Positions 45,716 to 55,173 of a DNA stretch of 64,000 nt are shown here, in pieces. Origin of the DNA: Streptomyces sp. CNH099 (GTDB lineage: Bacteria > Actinomycetota > Actinomycetes > Streptomycetales > Streptomycetaceae). The notes under the pieces were generated by a model. The model saw only the letters and a program-made list of their open reading frames with translations. It was not told the origin of the DNA and did no database searches. How positions within the stretch are numbered: the first letter of the stretch is position 1; every line of letters begins with the position of its first letter. Made by a program: the position numbers and the translations under genes. Where the stretch lies: assembly GCA_000514715.1 (NCBI GenBank), contig AZWL01000008.1:124001-188000 (forward strand), given 5' to 3'.

Positions 45716-45907
45716 GCTTACGTTCCCCTCCTGTCCGAAACACGCCATGACCGGCGCGTTGCCCCGCACATTACGCAGGACAGCGGCCCTGTGCTCCCCC
45801 CGGGGGAGGATTTGTGGCTCTCCTGCTACACAGCACCGGTTGTGCGCTCCCGGCGGCCGCGCTCCGCGCACGCCCGGCGGGCGCCCGGCCGCCCGCACGA
45901 CCCGGTG

Positions 45908-48046
45908 CTACGACAGCCCCGCCTCCTTCATCTGCCGCAGCTCCTTCTTCATCTCCGCCACCTCGTCCCGCAGCCGGGCGGCCACCTCGAACTGCAGCTC
46001 CGCGGCCGCGGCCCGCATCCGGGCGGTCATGTCCTCGATCTGCGCGGCGAGGTCGGCGGCGGGCGTCTCGGTGGGCGCGCTCCCGGCGGCGGCGCCCCTG
46101 CCGGGCCGGCCGGCGGGCTTCGTCTGCTGCCGCAGCTCCGGCACCGGCGCCTTCGCCGGGGCCTCGGGCTGCGTGGCCCGGTAGCCCGTGCCGAGCAGCG
46201 CCTCGGTGTCGACCTCCTCGCGGGCGATCTGCGCGACGATGTCGTTGATCTTCTTACGCAGGGGTTGCGGGTCGATCCCGTGTTCGTCGTTGTACGCGAT
46301 CTGCTTGGCGCGGCGCCGGTTGGTCTCGTCGATCGCCTTCTCCATGCCCGGCGTGATCTTGTCCGCGTACATGTGCACCTGGCCGGAGACGTTGCGCGCG
46401 GCGCGGCCGATGGTCTGGATGAGCGACGTGCCCGACCGGAGGAAGCCCTCCTTGTCCGCGTCGAGGATGGCGACGAGCGAGACCTCGGGCAGGTCCAGGC
46501 CCTCGCGCAGCAGGTTGATGCCGACCAGTACGTCGAACTCGCCGGCGCGCAGCTCGCGCAGCAGCTCGACGCGGCGCAGCGTGTCGACGTCGCTGTGCAG
46601 GTAGCGCACCTGGATGCCCAGCTCCAGGAAGTAGTCGGTGAGGTCCTCGGCCATCTTCTTCGTGAGCGTGGTGACGAGGACGCGTTCGTCCTTCTCCGCG
46701 CGCGTGCGGATCTCGTGCACCAGGTCGTCGATCTGGCCCTCGGTCGGCTTGACGACGACCTCGGGGTCGACGAGCCCGGTGGGCCGGATGATCTGCTCCA
46801 CGACGCCGTCGCCGCGGGACAGCTCGTACGGCCCGGGGGTGGCGGACAGGTAGACGGTCTGGCCGATGCGCTCCAGGAACTCCTCCCACTTCAGCGGGCG
46901 GTTGTCCAGCGCGGACGGCAGCCGGAAGCCGTGGTCGACGAGGGTGCGCTTGCGGGAGGCGTCGCCCTCGTACATGGCGCCGATCTGGGGGACGGTGACG
47001 TGCGACTCGTCGATGACGAGGACGAAGTCCTCCGGGAAGTAGTCCAGCAGGGTGTGCGGTGGAGAGCCGGTCTCGCGGCCGTCCATGTGCAGCGAGTAGT
47101 TCTCGACGCCCGAGCAGGTGCCGATCTGCTGGAGCATCTCCAGGTCGTACGTCGTGCGCATGCGCAGCCGCTGCGCCTCCAGCAGCTTGCCCTGCTTCTC
47201 CAGCGCCCCCAGCTGCTCGCCCAGCTCGGTCTCGATGCCGGCGACGGCCTTGGCCATGCGCTCGGGGCCGGCGATGTAGTGGGAGGCGGGGAAGACGTAC
47301 AGCGCGTCGTCCTCGCTCATCACCTCGCCGGTCAGCGGGTGGAGCGTGGACAGGGCCTCGATCTCGTCCCCGAACATCTCGATGCGGACGGCCAGTTCCT
47401 CGTAGACCGGGAAGATCTCGACGGTGTCGCCGCGGACCCGGAACGTGCCGCGCGTGAACGCCTGGTCGTTGCGCGTGTACTGGATGTCGACGAAGCGGCG
47501 CAGCAGCTGGTCCCGGTCGATCTCCTCGCCGACCTTCAGCGGCACCATGCGGTCGACGTACTCCTGCGGCGTGCCCAGGCCGTAGATGCAGGAGACGGAG
47601 GCGACCACGATGACGTCGCGGCGGGTGAGCAGCGAGTTCGTCGCGGAGTGGCGCAGGCGCTCCACCTCCTCGTTGATCGAGGAGTCCTTCTCGATGTACG
47701 TGTCCGTCTGGGGGACGTACGCCTCGGGCTGGTAGTAGTCGTAGTACGAGACGAAGTACTCCACGGCGTTGTTCGGCAGCAGCTCGCGGAACTCGTTCGC
47801 CAGCTGGGCCGCCAGCGTCTTGTTGGGCGCGAGGACCAGCGTGGGCCGCTGGAGGCGCTCGACCATCCAGGCCGTCGTCGCCGACTTGCCCGTGCCGGTG
47901 GCGCCGAGCAGCACGACGTCCCGCTCGCCCGCTCTGATCCGCCGTTCCAGCTCGTCGATGGCGGCGGGCTGGTCACCGCTGGGCTGGTACGGGCTGACGA
48001 CCTCGAAGGGCGCCGTGGTGCGTTCGATGTCTGTGACGGGCCGCAT
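45908..48046 (-). CDS. uvrB: UvrABC excinuclease helicase subunit B
   Basis: A 712-residue damage-verification helicase. Walker A is [13 protein letters not shown] (near 49-61). The beta-hairpin stretch [16 protein letters not shown] box [12 protein letters not shown], motif [11 protein letters not shown] and the C-terminal UVR motif ([24 protein letters not shown]) are all present. The start is ATG 48046; the longer frame is outside the conserved protein. A Pro/Ala/Gly-rich insert precedes the UVR motif, as in other Streptomyces. No LexA box was recognised in the 300-base upstream region. Confidence 0.97.
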   Translation of the reverse strand: MRPVTDIERTTAPFEVVSPYQPSGDQPAAIDELERRIRAGERDVVLLGATGTGKSATTAWMVERLQRPTLVLAPNKTLAAQLANEFRELLPNNAVEYFVSYYDYYQPEAYVPQTDTYIEKDSSINEEVERLRHSATNSLLTRRDVIVVASVSCIYGLGTPQEYVDRMVPLKVGEEIDRDQLLRRFVDIQYTRNDQAFTRGTFRVRGDTVEIFPVYEELAVRIEMFGDEIEALSTLHPLTGEVMSEDDALYVFPASHYIAGPERMAKAVAGIETELGEQLGALEKQGKLLEAQRLRMRTTYDLEMLQQIGTCSGVENYSLHMDGRETGSPPHTLLDYFPEDFVLVIDESHVTVPQIGAMYEGDASRKRTLVDHGFRLPSALDNRPLKWEEFLERIGQTVYLSATPGPYELSRGDGVVEQIIRPTGLVDPEVVVKPTEGQIDDLVHEIRTRAEKDERVLVTTLTKKMAEDLTDYFLELGIQVRYLHSDVDTLRRVELLRELRAGEFDVLVGINLLREGLDLPEVSLVAILDADKEGFLRSGTSLIQTIGRAARNVSGQVHMYADKITPGMEKAIDETNRRRAKQIAYNDEHGIDPQPLRKKINDIVAQIAREEVDTEALLGTGYRATQPEAPAKAPVPELRQQTKPAGRPGRGAAAGSAPTETPAADLAAQIEDMTARMRAAAAELQFEVAARLRDEVAEMKKELRQMKEAGLS

Positions 48047-48345
48047 GGTCCCACCGTACGACCCGCCACCGACAACGCGGATCGGATCGCCCGTGCGCCC
48101 TCGCCGACCTGGCCCAATACCGCAGGCCCCGTTCCGCCGACCAGATGATTTCCAGCCGGGCCGGCGGCGGCCGGGTGCGGGCAGTAAGCGCTTCCCCAAG
48201 CCTCTCACCTGCGTCGACGGGAGTGCGCCGGCGTTCACCGCGCCGATATCGGCGTTCAATCTCTGTCCATCCCCGGCCTCGTACTCTGTCGCCTGCCACT
48301 GGGACCCTGCGGCGACAAGTGATCACCTCTAGCCGAGGAGACTGC
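48047..48345. other. Divergent intergenic region between uvrB and the GDPD gene
   Basis: 299 bases, without an ORF of coding character or a convincing hairpin. It must hold both promoters, but no clear -35/-10 pair, SOS box or other known operator was found. Confidence 0.4.
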
Positions 48346-49284
48346 ATGCCCTCCCGCACGCTTACGCGCGCGTCCGGCGCCCTGACGGCCCTGGCCGGCA
48401 TCGTGCTCACCGCGACCGCCACGACCGCCACCGCGACCGCAGCCGAGCCCGCTGCCGGCACCGCCGCCGCCCCGGCCGCCGCCGCCCCGGTCGTGACCGT
48501 CGCGCACCGCGGCGCCTCGGCGGTCGCCCCGGAGAACACCCTCGAAGCCGTCGACGCGGCCCATCAGATGGGCATCGACTGGGTCGAGAACGACGTGCAG
48601 CGCAGCAAGGACGGCGAGCTGGTCGTCATGCACGACGACAACCTCGCCCGGACCACGAACGTGGAGGAGGTCTACCCCGACCGCGCCCCCTGGAAGGTCG
48701 CCGACTTCACCTGGAAGGAGATCAGCAGGCTCGACGCCGGCGGCTGGAAGGGCGAGGAGTGGGCCGGCGCGCGCGTGCCGACCCTGAAGCAGTACATGAA
48801 GCGGGTGACGCAGAACCGCCAGAAGCTGGTGCTGGAGATCAAGAAGCCGGAGCTGTACCCGGGGATCGAGAAGGAGATCCTCACCGAGCTGCGCAGGACG
48901 GGCTGGCTGAGCCGGGCGGCCGTGCGGAACAAGCTGGTCGTGCAGAGCTTCGGCGCCGACTCCATCAGGACCGTGCACAAGCTGCGGCCGGACGTGAAGA
49001 CCGGCTTCCTCGGCACCCCCGCCGTGGCGGACCTGCCCGCGTACGCCGCCTTCTCCGACCAGATCAACTCCAACCACGGCACCGTGTCCGCGGACTACTA
49101 CGCGGCGGTGCACGCGCTTGAGGGCCCGCACGGCAAGCGGCTGGAGAGCTACACGTGGACCGTCGACGACCCGGCGCGGGCCGTCGAGCTGGCCGGGTGG
49201 GGCGCGGACGGCATCATCACCAACAAGCCCGACGTGATCGCCGAGGCGCTTGAGGACGCCGGCTTCGGGGTCGCCGCGCGGTAG
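48346..49284 (+). CDS. Secreted glycerophosphodiester phosphodiesterase
   Basis: A 312-residue exported TIM-barrel enzyme that splits glycerophosphodiesters to glycerol-3-phosphate and an alcohol. The signal peptide (about 1-33) is followed by the catalytic HRGASAVAPENT (general-base His), VENDVQRSKDGELVVMHDDNLART (metal ligands), LVLEIKKPEL, and WTVDDPARAVELAGWGADGIITNKPD. All active-site groups are present. The start is ATG 48346 with GAGGAG five bases ahead. It is divergent to uvrB, convergent with the MHYT gene, and ends in a bidirectional hairpin. Confidence 0.94.
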   Translation: MPSRTLTRASGALTALAGIVLTATATTATATAAEPAAGTAAAPAAAAPVVTVAHRGASAVAPENTLEAVDAAHQMGIDWVENDVQRSKDGELVVMHDDNLARTTNVEEVYPDRAPWKVADFTWKEISRLDAGGWKGEEWAGARVPTLKQYMKRVTQNRQKLVLEIKKPELYPGIEKEILTELRRTGWLSRAAVRNKLVVQSFGADSIRTVHKLRPDVKTGFLGTPAVADLPAYAAFSDQINSNHGTVSADYYAAVHALEGPHGKRLESYTWTVDDPARAVELAGWGADGIITNKPDVIAEALEDAGFGVAAR

Positions 49285-49295
49285 CGCCCCGGGGG

Positions 49296-49312
49296 CGGTC
49301 CGCTACGGACCG
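49296..49312. terminator. Hairpin between convergent GDPD and MHYT genes
   Basis: CGGTCCG-CTA-CGGACCG, seven perfect pairs with a three-base loop, 12 bases after the GDPD stop and 30 before the MHYT stop. Confidence 0.65.
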
Positions 49313-49341
49313 GGCGCGGCGGGCCGTGGACCCGCCCGCGG

Positions 49342-50229
49342 TCAGCCGCCGTGCCGGCCGCCCCGCTCGAAGTACGTCGCCGCTCCCGAGCCCGCCGGCT
49401 CGGGGGCGGCGGCGCTCCCGCCGAGGGCGCCCCCGCCGACGGCGGCCTCTCCACCGAAGGCGGCGTCCTCGTCCTCGACGGACGCCCGCCACTCGTTCTC
49501 CAGCGGGTCCATGCCGACGAACAGCCCGACGAACACCAGGAGCAGCACCGGCCCGATCAGGATCGGCGCCAGGATCTCCGCCGGGCTCTTGCCCTCCGCC
49601 GCCCCGTTCACGGCCTGGGCCTGCACCTCCAGCGCCGCCATCCCCGTGTAGTGCATGCCGGAGACGGCCACGCCCATGATCAGCGCGGCACCCACCGCGA
49701 CGCCGAACCGCTTGACGGTCATCGCCAGCCACAGCGCGGCCGTGGCGGCGACCACGGCGATGAGCACGGACAGCGCGACGACCATGCCGTCGTACTCCAG
49801 CCGCCCGCGGTCCATCTTCATGCCCGCCATGCCCAGGTAGTGCATGGCCGCGACGCCGAGGCCGGTGATGACGCCGCCGGTGGTGAGCGCGAACGCGGTA
49901 CGGCCCAGGTAGCCGACGATGAAGACGCCGACGCCGACCACCAGGACGGCGACGCCGAGGCTCGCCAGCGTGATCGGCACGTCGTAACCGATGTGGACGG
50001 AGTCGGCGGTGAAGCCCATCATCGCGATGAAGTGCATGGTGAAGATGCCCGTGCCGATGGCCACCGCGCCGAGCAGCAGCCAGCCGGCCCGGCGCGCGGG
50101 CTCGACGGTCAGCGCGCGCATGGTGCAGCGAAGCCCCAGGGCGCTGCCGACCGCGGCCATGACGAAGGCGGTGACGGGGGTGAGCAGGCCATACGTGAAC
50201 CCGTCGACGGGCACGGGGGCAGCGAGCAC
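49342..50229 (-). CDS. MHYT-domain integral membrane sensor
   Basis: A 295-residue membrane protein with seven predicted helices. Three MHYT-type motifs are seen (MHFIAMMGF, MHYLGMAGMKM, MHYTGMAAL), each at the outer edge of a helix; their Met/His/Cys residues are thought to bind copper and sense O2, CO or NO. The family usually ends in a GGDEF, EAL or kinase domain. Here there is only an acidic, Ala/Gly-rich cytoplasmic tail of about 70 residues (DPLENEWRASVEDEDAAF). The start is GTG 50229 with GGGAG ahead. The output partner is unknown. Confidence 0.9.
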   Translation of the reverse strand: MLAAPVPVDGFTYGLLTPVTAFVMAAVGSALGLRCTMRALTVEPARRAGWLLLGAVAIGTGIFTMHFIAMMGFTADSVHIGYDVPITLASLGVAVLVVGVGVFIVGYLGRTAFALTTGGVITGLGVAAMHYLGMAGMKMDRGRLEYDGMVVALSVLIAVVAATAALWLAMTVKRFGVAVGAALIMGVAVSGMHYTGMAALEVQAQAVNGAAEGKSPAEILAPILIGPVLLLVFVGLFVGMDPLENEWRASVEDEDAAFGGEAAVGGGALGGSAAAPEPAGSGAATYFERGGRHGG

Positions 50230-50470
50230 GGAGTGACTCCCGGGTCTACTGATGCGTCTACAGACGTGTCGACAGATGTACAAGGCAACCAGAGGAAATC
50301 GTAGGTCTGTGCGAGTCGGGATCGGAACGTCCGTCCCGCGGTCGGCACAGCCGATACGCAATCGGTACCTGCCCGTCTGCGGCGCGGAACGCGAACGGAG
50401 CCGGGCCGGGCGGTGGGCGATCGGGGGTGGCCGGGGGGCGGTTGTCGGTGCCGTGTCCTACGCTCGCGGC

Positions 50471-50995
50471 ATGGACGCCACCGATGCCCTCGTGCCCCGG
50501 CAGGTCCGCCGGGTGGTCGACTCGCCGATCGGGCCGCTGCTGCTCGCCGCGACGGACCGGGGGCTGGTCAAGGTCGGGTTCCACGCGAAGCCGGGGGCCG
50601 CGGGAGGCGGCGCGGCGGGGCCGGCGGGTCCCGCCGGGCACATAGCCGCGGCCGAGCGGCAGTTGCGGGCGTACTTCGCCGGCGACCTGAAGGACTTCCG
50701 GCTGGAGCTGGACTGGTCGCTGTCCGACGGCTTCCACCGGCGGGTGCTGGAGGAGCTGGCGGCCGCGGTGCCGTACGGCTCGGTCGTCAGCTACCAGTTC
50801 CTCGCCGACCGCGTCGGCGAGCCTGGTGCGGCGCAGGCGGTCGGGCGGGCCATGGCGTCGAACCCGTTGCCGGTCGTGGTGCCCTGCCACCGCGTCGTCG
50901 AGAGTGACGGCGGCCTGGGCGGCTTCGGCGGCGGGCTGGAGACGAAACGGAGCCTGCTGGCGCTGGAGGGCGTGCTGCCGGAGCCGCTGTTCTGA
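50471..50995 (+). CDS. ogt: Methylated-DNA-protein-cysteine methyltransferase
   Basis: A 174-residue suicide repair protein that removes alkyl groups from O6-methylguanine. The acceptor cysteine is in VVPCHRVVESDG (about residue 141). The helix-turn-helix stretch VPYGSVVSYQFLADRVG and RAMASNPLP precede it, and the C-terminal GFGGGLETKRSLLALEG follows. An alanine/glycine-rich insert sits near residue 40. Start ATG 50471. It precedes a DUF1697 gene by 88 bases on the same strand. A repair role matches the uvr genes nearby. Confidence 0.95.
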   Translation: MDATDALVPRQVRRVVDSPIGPLLLAATDRGLVKVGFHAKPGAAGGGAAGPAGPAGHIAAAERQLRAYFAGDLKDFRLELDWSLSDGFHRRVLEELAAAVPYGSVVSYQFLADRVGEPGAAQAVGRAMASNPLPVVVPCHRVVESDGGLGGFGGGLETKRSLLALEGVLPEPLF

Positions 50996-51083
50996 CGCGA
51001 TGAGCGCGCGGACGGGCCGGGTGCGCCCCGGGCCGCCGGGCCGAACGGGCCGGCACGACGGACGTACGAGGGAGGCCCCGGGC

Positions 51084-51626
51084 GTGGGCAAGCAGATCGC
51101 CCTGCTGCGCGGCATCAACGTCGGCGGCAGGAACAAGGTCCCCATGGCCGGGCTGCGCGCCGCGCTGGCCGACCGCGGCTTCGGCGGCGTCGCCACGTAC
51201 GTCGCCAGCGGAAACGTCGTCTTCGACGACCCCGGCACCCCGCCGGAGAAGACCGCCGAGGCCGTCGAGGCGGCCGTCGAGGAGGAGTTCGGCCTGCGGG
51301 TGGGGGCCGTCGTCCGCACCCGGGACGAGATCGCCGCGGTCGTCGCCGCCAACCCGCTGCCGGAGGGCGCCGCGGAGCCGGCCCGCTTCCTGGCCGTGTT
51401 CCTGTCCGGGCCGGCGCCGGCGGACGCCTGGTTCCGTACCGCCGACCCCGCGGCGTACGCGCCCGACCGGTACGAGATCGGGGACCGCGTCGTCTACGTC
51501 TGGTGCCCGGGCGGGCTCGGCCGGTCGAAGCTCGCGGCCGACTTCTCCGGCCGCAGACTGGCGGTGACGGCGACCGCGCGCAACTGGAACACGGTCCTCA
51601 AGCTGCTGGAGCTGGCGGACGGCTGA
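51084..51626 (+). CDS. DUF1697 protein
   Basis: A 180-residue cytosolic protein of the widespread DUF1697 family. It shows the conserved opening IALLRGINVGGRNKVPMAGLR, the stretch TYVASGNVVFDD, and the closing ATARNWNTVLKLLELA. The start is GTG 51084 with GGGAGG eight bases upstream. No biochemical function is established; the two ferredoxin-like lobes suggest a small ligand- or nucleic-acid-binding role. It probably shares a transcript with ogt. Confidence 0.92.
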   Translation: MGKQIALLRGINVGGRNKVPMAGLRAALADRGFGGVATYVASGNVVFDDPGTPPEKTAEAVEAAVEEEFGLRVGAVVRTRDEIAAVVAANPLPEGAAEPARFLAVFLSGPAPADAWFRTADPAAYAPDRYEIGDRVVYVWCPGGLGRSKLAADFSGRRLAVTATARNWNTVLKLLELADG

Positions 51627-51671
51627 CCCCCGCGGGGCACGGCCGGGCCCGCCCAGCCGGCCCGGCGCGGC

Positions 51672-52268
51672 TCATCCGGGCGTATCCGGGCCCGTCCCGG
51701 GCCGCCCGCGGTCCAGCTCCCGCGCCCACGCCTCCAGCGCCTCGAAGTCCTCCTCCACCAGCCCCCGCGCGGGGTTGATCTGCCGCAGCAGCGCCTCCCC
51801 CGCGTGGTGCTCGGCGATCCACTCGGCGTCGGCCGCCGTGATCTCGTCGTCCACCCAGGCGAACGTCCGGCCGGCGGCCCAGGCGGCGACGTGCCGCGTC
51901 TTCCAGTACAGCCCGTCCGGGTCGTCGGTGGTGAACATCGTCGGCCACTCGATGACCGGCAGCGGCGGCAGCCCCAGCACCCGGTCGCCGATGACGGTGT
52001 TGGCCTCGTGCATCCACGTCGTCGCCCACACCAGTCGGTACGGCAGCGACAGCAGCCGCTCCCCGTGCGCCGGCCGCAGCCACAGCCGAAGCGGCCCGGC
52101 GGGCATCCCGGTGACCACGTACTCGCCGTACCCGGGCGGCTGGGCCCCGGCGGCGTACGGATTGAGGGGGCCGTCGACGTCGAGCAGGAGGAGAGGGCGT
52201 TCCGGGGGGTCGGAGGAGGCGGCGGGCGGAGCGGCGTCGGAGTCGGCGGCGCGGTCAACGTCGTCCAT
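51672..52268 (-). CDS. HAD-like protein of unknown substrate
   Basis: A 198-residue protein with a HAD motif I, LLLLDVDGPLNPY (near residue 31), and a later FAWVDDEI pair in the motif IV position. The stretch VWATTWMHEANTVIGDRVLGLPPLP is typical of an actinobacterial HAD-like family often annotated as hypothetical. Proline in place of the second aspartate after DVDG means phosphatase activity is doubtful. The start is ATG 52268; GGAGG abuts it, so translation may begin elsewhere. Divergent from the next gene. Confidence 0.72.
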   Translation of the reverse strand: MDDVDRAADSDAAPPAASSDPPERPLLLLDVDGPLNPYAAGAQPPGYGEYVVTGMPAGPLRLWLRPAHGERLLSLPYRLVWATTWMHEANTVIGDRVLGLPPLPVIEWPTMFTTDDPDGLYWKTRHVAAWAAGRTFAWVDDEITAADAEWIAEHHAGEALLRQINPARGLVEEDFEALEAWARELDRGRPGTGPDTPG

Positions 52269-52398
52269 CCTCCGAAGGTAGGCGCTGCCGCCGCCGGTGC
52301 AGAGGCCCGCGCGTGCGCCCGTTCCGCGAGACACTGCGACGGCCGCCGCGCCGGGGCCCGGCTGCCGGCCGTTCCGCCCACCCCCTAGGGTCTGGGCC

Positions 52399-52884
52399 AT
52401 GGCGATCCCCGAGGTCATCCCGATACGTCACGAGCCCGGCTACCGCACCGAGAACATCGGGCGTTACGCGGACGGGCAGTTCCTGGCCTCGATCACCGCC
52501 GCGTACCCGCCCGGCTACCGCATGGGCCCCGACTGGCTGGAGCACCGCCGCTGGTTCGCCGTCCTGCACCGCTTCGACGCCGAGGGCCGGCACACCGGCT
52601 CCGACATCTGGACCCCGGGCCCCGGCGTCCCCGCGGACGGGCGGCTGGACGCGAAGATGGAGGGCTGGCTCGACGAACTGCCGGGGCTGGTCTTCGGCGA
52701 CATCGCGATCAGGCCGTTCGAGGTCACGGTGGACGGGATCCGCTTCGGGCTGGTCGCCGAGCGGCACGCGGAGCCGGGTGCCGGTGACGGCGGCGGCGCC
52801 GGAGAAGACGAGCCGGACTGGGCGGAGTTGTACCCGGACCGGCTCGGTTTCCACGCGCCGTGGGACGGCCTGTACGACACGTAG
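52399..52884 (+). CDS. Conserved actinobacterial hypothetical protein
   Basis: A 161-residue soluble protein with no recognised domain. The opening (AIPEVIPIRHEPGYRTENIGRYADGQF) and WFAVLHRFDAEGRHTGSDIWTPG look like Streptomyces proteins sometimes labelled HycA-like, a label I do not trust. An acidic, Gly-rich loop (PGAGDGGGAGEDEP) is near residue 130. The start is ATG 52399, following TAGGG. It reads toward psuG, 39 bases ahead. Confidence 0.7.
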   Translation: MAIPEVIPIRHEPGYRTENIGRYADGQFLASITAAYPPGYRMGPDWLEHRRWFAVLHRFDAEGRHTGSDIWTPGPGVPADGRLDAKMEGWLDELPGLVFGDIAIRPFEVTVDGIRFGLVAERHAEPGAGDGGGAGEDEPDWAELYPDRLGFHAPWDGLYDT

Positions 52885-52923
52885 GGGCTGATCACCGGGG
52901 CCCGGCGGCCGTACGGTGGGCGC

Positions 52924-53823
52924 ATGCACCTGACCGACGAGGTCCGCGACGCGCTCGCGGACCGGCGCCCGGTCGTCGCCCTGGAGTCGACGATCATCGC
53001 CCACGGCCTGCCCCGCCCCCGCAATCTGGAGGTGGCGGCGGAGCTGGAGGACATCGTCCGCTCCGCCGGCGCCGTGCCCGCCACCGTCGCCGTGCTCGAC
53101 GGCATCCCGCACGCCGGCCTCGGCGGGGCGCAGCTGGAGCGGATCGCGTCCGACGACACCGTGCGCAAGCTGACCGTGCGCGACCTCGCGCCGGCCGCCG
53201 CCCTCGGCGCCAGCGGCGCGACGACCGTCGCGGCCACGGCGTTCCTCGCGGCCCGCGCGGGGATCGGCGTCTTCGCCACCGGCGGGCTGGGCGGGGTGCA
53301 CCGGCGGTGGACGGAGGCGCAGGACGAGTCGGCGGACCTGCGGCTGCTCGCGGAGACGCGGATCGCGGTGGTGTGCGCGGGGGTGAAGTCGATCCTGGAC
53401 GTGCCGGCGACGCTGCAGCGCCTGGAGACGCTGGGCGTGACGGTGCTCGGCTACGGCACGGCGGAGTTCCCGGGGTTCTATCTGCGGACGTCCGGTGAGC
53501 CGGTGGAGTGGACGGTCCGTACTCCGGCGGAGGTCGCGGCGGTGCTGCGCGCCCAACGGGACCTCGGCGTGCCGCCGTCGGCGGTGGTCGTGGCCAACCC
53601 GGTGCCGGCCGCGGAGCAGTTGGACCCGGCGGTGCACGACGCGGTGCTGGCCGACGCCCTGCGCGAGGCGGACCGGCGGGGCGTGCGCGGGCAGGCGATC
53701 ACGCCGTTCCTGCTGGGGTATCTGACCGAGCACACGCGCGGGGCGTCGCTGGAGGCGAACCTCGCGGCGGTACGGGGGAACGTACGGCTCGCCGCGGAGA
53801 TCGCGGTGCAGGGCGGGGCGTGA
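52924..53823 (+). CDS. psuG: Pseudouridine-5'-phosphate glycosidase
   Basis: A 299-residue enzyme reversibly splitting pseudouridine 5'-phosphate to uracil and ribose-5-phosphate. Signatures are VVALESTIIAHGLPRPRN, IGVFATGGLGGVHR, CAGVKSILDVPATLQRLETLG (with the catalytic lysine) and ITPFLLGYLTEHT. Length is standard. No pseudouridine kinase lies next to it, unlike the usual psuK-psuG pair; the PfkB kinase at 20 kb is a possible but distant partner. Confidence 0.95.
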   Translation: MHLTDEVRDALADRRPVVALESTIIAHGLPRPRNLEVAAELEDIVRSAGAVPATVAVLDGIPHAGLGGAQLERIASDDTVRKLTVRDLAPAAALGASGATTVAATAFLAARAGIGVFATGGLGGVHRRWTEAQDESADLRLLAETRIAVVCAGVKSILDVPATLQRLETLGVTVLGYGTAEFPGFYLRTSGEPVEWTVRTPAEVAAVLRAQRDLGVPPSAVVVANPVPAAEQLDPAVHDAVLADALREADRRGVRGQAITPFLLGYLTEHTRGASLEANLAAVRGNVRLAAEIAVQGGA

Positions 53824-53855
53824 GGGGCGGCGTGTGACGTACCGGCGGTGAGCGG

Positions 53856-53877
53856 GCCGCGGGGCGCGCTCCGCGGC
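53856..53877. terminator. Hairpin between convergent psuG and the next gene
   Basis: GCCGCGG (53856-53862) pairs with CCGCGGC (53871-53877) around an eight-base loop, in the 62-base gap between the two stop codons. Confidence 0.6.
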
Positions 53878-53885
53878 GCACCCGG

Positions 53886-54737
53886 TCACGGGACGCGCCT
53901 GCGCCACGGCCGCGCGCGCAGCCGGCCGGCGACCCCGCCGTGCGGGGCGGCGGCGAGCGCTTCGCGGACGGCGGCGGTGAAGCTCTCCGGTTCGCGGAAG
54001 AGCTGGCGTGGTGTGGTGTGGACGAGGTGCAGCCCCAGCGATTCGAGGGCGTTGTGGTGGTCCACGGTGCCGTCGTCGTCGCGGTACGGCGGCTCGGCGA
54101 GGTGGAGCAGGACGCCGGTGCGGGGCCAGTGGGCGTGCGGGGTGGTGAGCCAGTAGCCGTCGAGGTGCAGGTGGGTGCGCCAGAGCGGGGGCGGCAGGCC
54201 CGCGGCGCGGAGCACGCTGCGGGCCCGGATCTCGGCGGGTGCGCGGTCGGCGGGGCCGAGGGCGGCGAGCACCGGGGCGACGTCGGGGCGGGTGTGCAGG
54301 CCGGCGGCGCGGAGCGCGGCCGCCAGGGCGGCGGGCGCAGTGCCGTGGGCGTCCCGCAGTTCGCCGAGCAGGGCGGCGGTGCGGTCGCGGTCGAGCCCGC
54401 CGTGCGCGCCGCGCAGGGCGCGGACGGCGTCGACGGCGGCGTGCAGCGGCGGGGCGGCGGGGAGCCCGGGCGGCAGGCGGACGGGCGGCGGCAGGCGCCG
54501 CGCGGGGCGGTGGACGCGCACCCCGGGCGGCGGGGTGAGGCGCCGGGCGGCCGGTACGAGCACGTCGACGACGCGCACGTCCGCGGCGGCGGGCACGCAG
54601 CGGAACCCGTACAGCGCCAGCGCCGCGGAGCCCGTCAGCAGCGCCTCCCCGCGGCCGCCGGCCCGCCCGAGCGCGGCGCGGTAGCGCGTCTCCCAGCCGC
54701 CGTGCGGGCTCCCGGCGGGGGCGTTCGTGTGCGTCAT
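53886..54737 (-). CDS. Hypothetical protein, AbiEi/DUF559-like architecture
   Basis: A 283-residue protein beginning at ATG 54737. It contains LLTGSAALALYGFR near residue 33, a phrase used by AbiEi-type and DUF559 (Vsr-fold) proteins to start their core, then a long Pro/Arg-rich stretch. Near residues 190-250 is LHLDGYWLTTPHAHW and HHNALESLGLHLVHTTPRQL, which resembles the C-terminal nuclease-like fold of DUF559 proteins, with the usual catalytic residues not clear. No antitoxin-like partner follows. Divergent partner: none; the next gene is the XRE regulator on the same strand. Confidence 0.55.
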   Translation of the reverse strand: MTHTNAPAGSPHGGWETRYRAALGRAGGRGEALLTGSAALALYGFRCVPAAADVRVVDVLVPAARRLTPPPGVRVHRPARRLPPPVRLPPGLPAAPPLHAAVDAVRALRGAHGGLDRDRTAALLGELRDAHGTAPAALAAALRAAGLHTRPDVAPVLAALGPADRAPAEIRARSVLRAAGLPPPLWRTHLHLDGYWLTTPHAHWPRTGVLLHLAEPPYRDDDGTVDHHNALESLGLHLVHTTPRQLFREPESFTAAVREALAAAPHGGVAGRLRARPWRRRVP

Positions 54738-54834
54738 GGCTGCGCCATGCCCGCCGCCGGCCGCGGCTACGGCGTGCCGGCGGCGGACTCACCGGGTCGG
54801 GTGGCGGTGCGGGTACGGGAGTTGACCGTGCGCG

Positions 54835-55119
54835 CTACGCCGCGTCGGCCGCGGGGTCCGCCGGGGCCTCCGGTCCGGGCGCGGTGCAGGAGCCGGCCAG
54901 GGCGTCGAGGGAGATGCCCAGGGCGGCGGCCAGGGCGGCGATCGTGAAGAAGGCCGGGGTGGGGGCGCGGCCGGTCTCGATCTTGCGGAGGGTCTCGGCG
55001 GAGATGCCGGCCGCCGCGGCGACATCGGTCATGCTGCGCTCGCCCCGGGCGGCGCGCAGCAGGGCGCCGAAGCGCTCGCCGCGGCGGCGCTCCTCGGGGG
55101 TCAGTGGAGTGCGAACCAT
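54835..55119 (-). CDS. XRE-family helix-turn-helix regulator
   Basis: A 94-residue DNA-binding protein with a helix-turn-helix (about 17-72; LLRAARGERSMTDVAAAAGISAETLRKIETGRAPTP). Following the HTH is only a Pro/Ala-rich tail, so it is a minimal repressor. Its ATG 55119 lies eight bases from a -10-like TAGTAT, implying a leaderless mRNA, and a near-perfect palindrome spans the divergent promoters. It faces the methionine aminopeptidase gene, whose regulator it probably is. Confidence 0.88.
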   Translation of the reverse strand: MVRTPLTPEERRRGERFGALLRAARGERSMTDVAAAAGISAETLRKIETGRAPTPAFFTIAALAAALGISLDALAGSCTAPGPEAPADPAADAA

Positions 55120-55127
55120 GAGCGTGA

Positions 55128-55146
55128 TACTAATACCGGTATAGTA
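55128..55146. promoter_or_regulatory. Divergent operator/promoter of the XRE-map pair
   Basis: TACTAATACCGGTATAGTA, with ATACCGGTAT (55133-55142) as a perfect core palindrome and TACT/AGTA arms displaced by one base. TATAGT (55140-55145) is a good -10 for the rightward map gene and TAGTAT (minus strand, 55127-55132) a -10 for the regulator, so one bound dimer would repress both. Confidence 0.65.
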
Positions 55147-55173
55147 ATTGGGAAACCGAGGGAGAGCCACGCC

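Noticed and set aside
45871-45883. CGCCCGGCGGGCG hairpin after uvrB as a terminator
   Set aside because: Short, with competing pairings in a uniformly GC-rich region. Not convincing.
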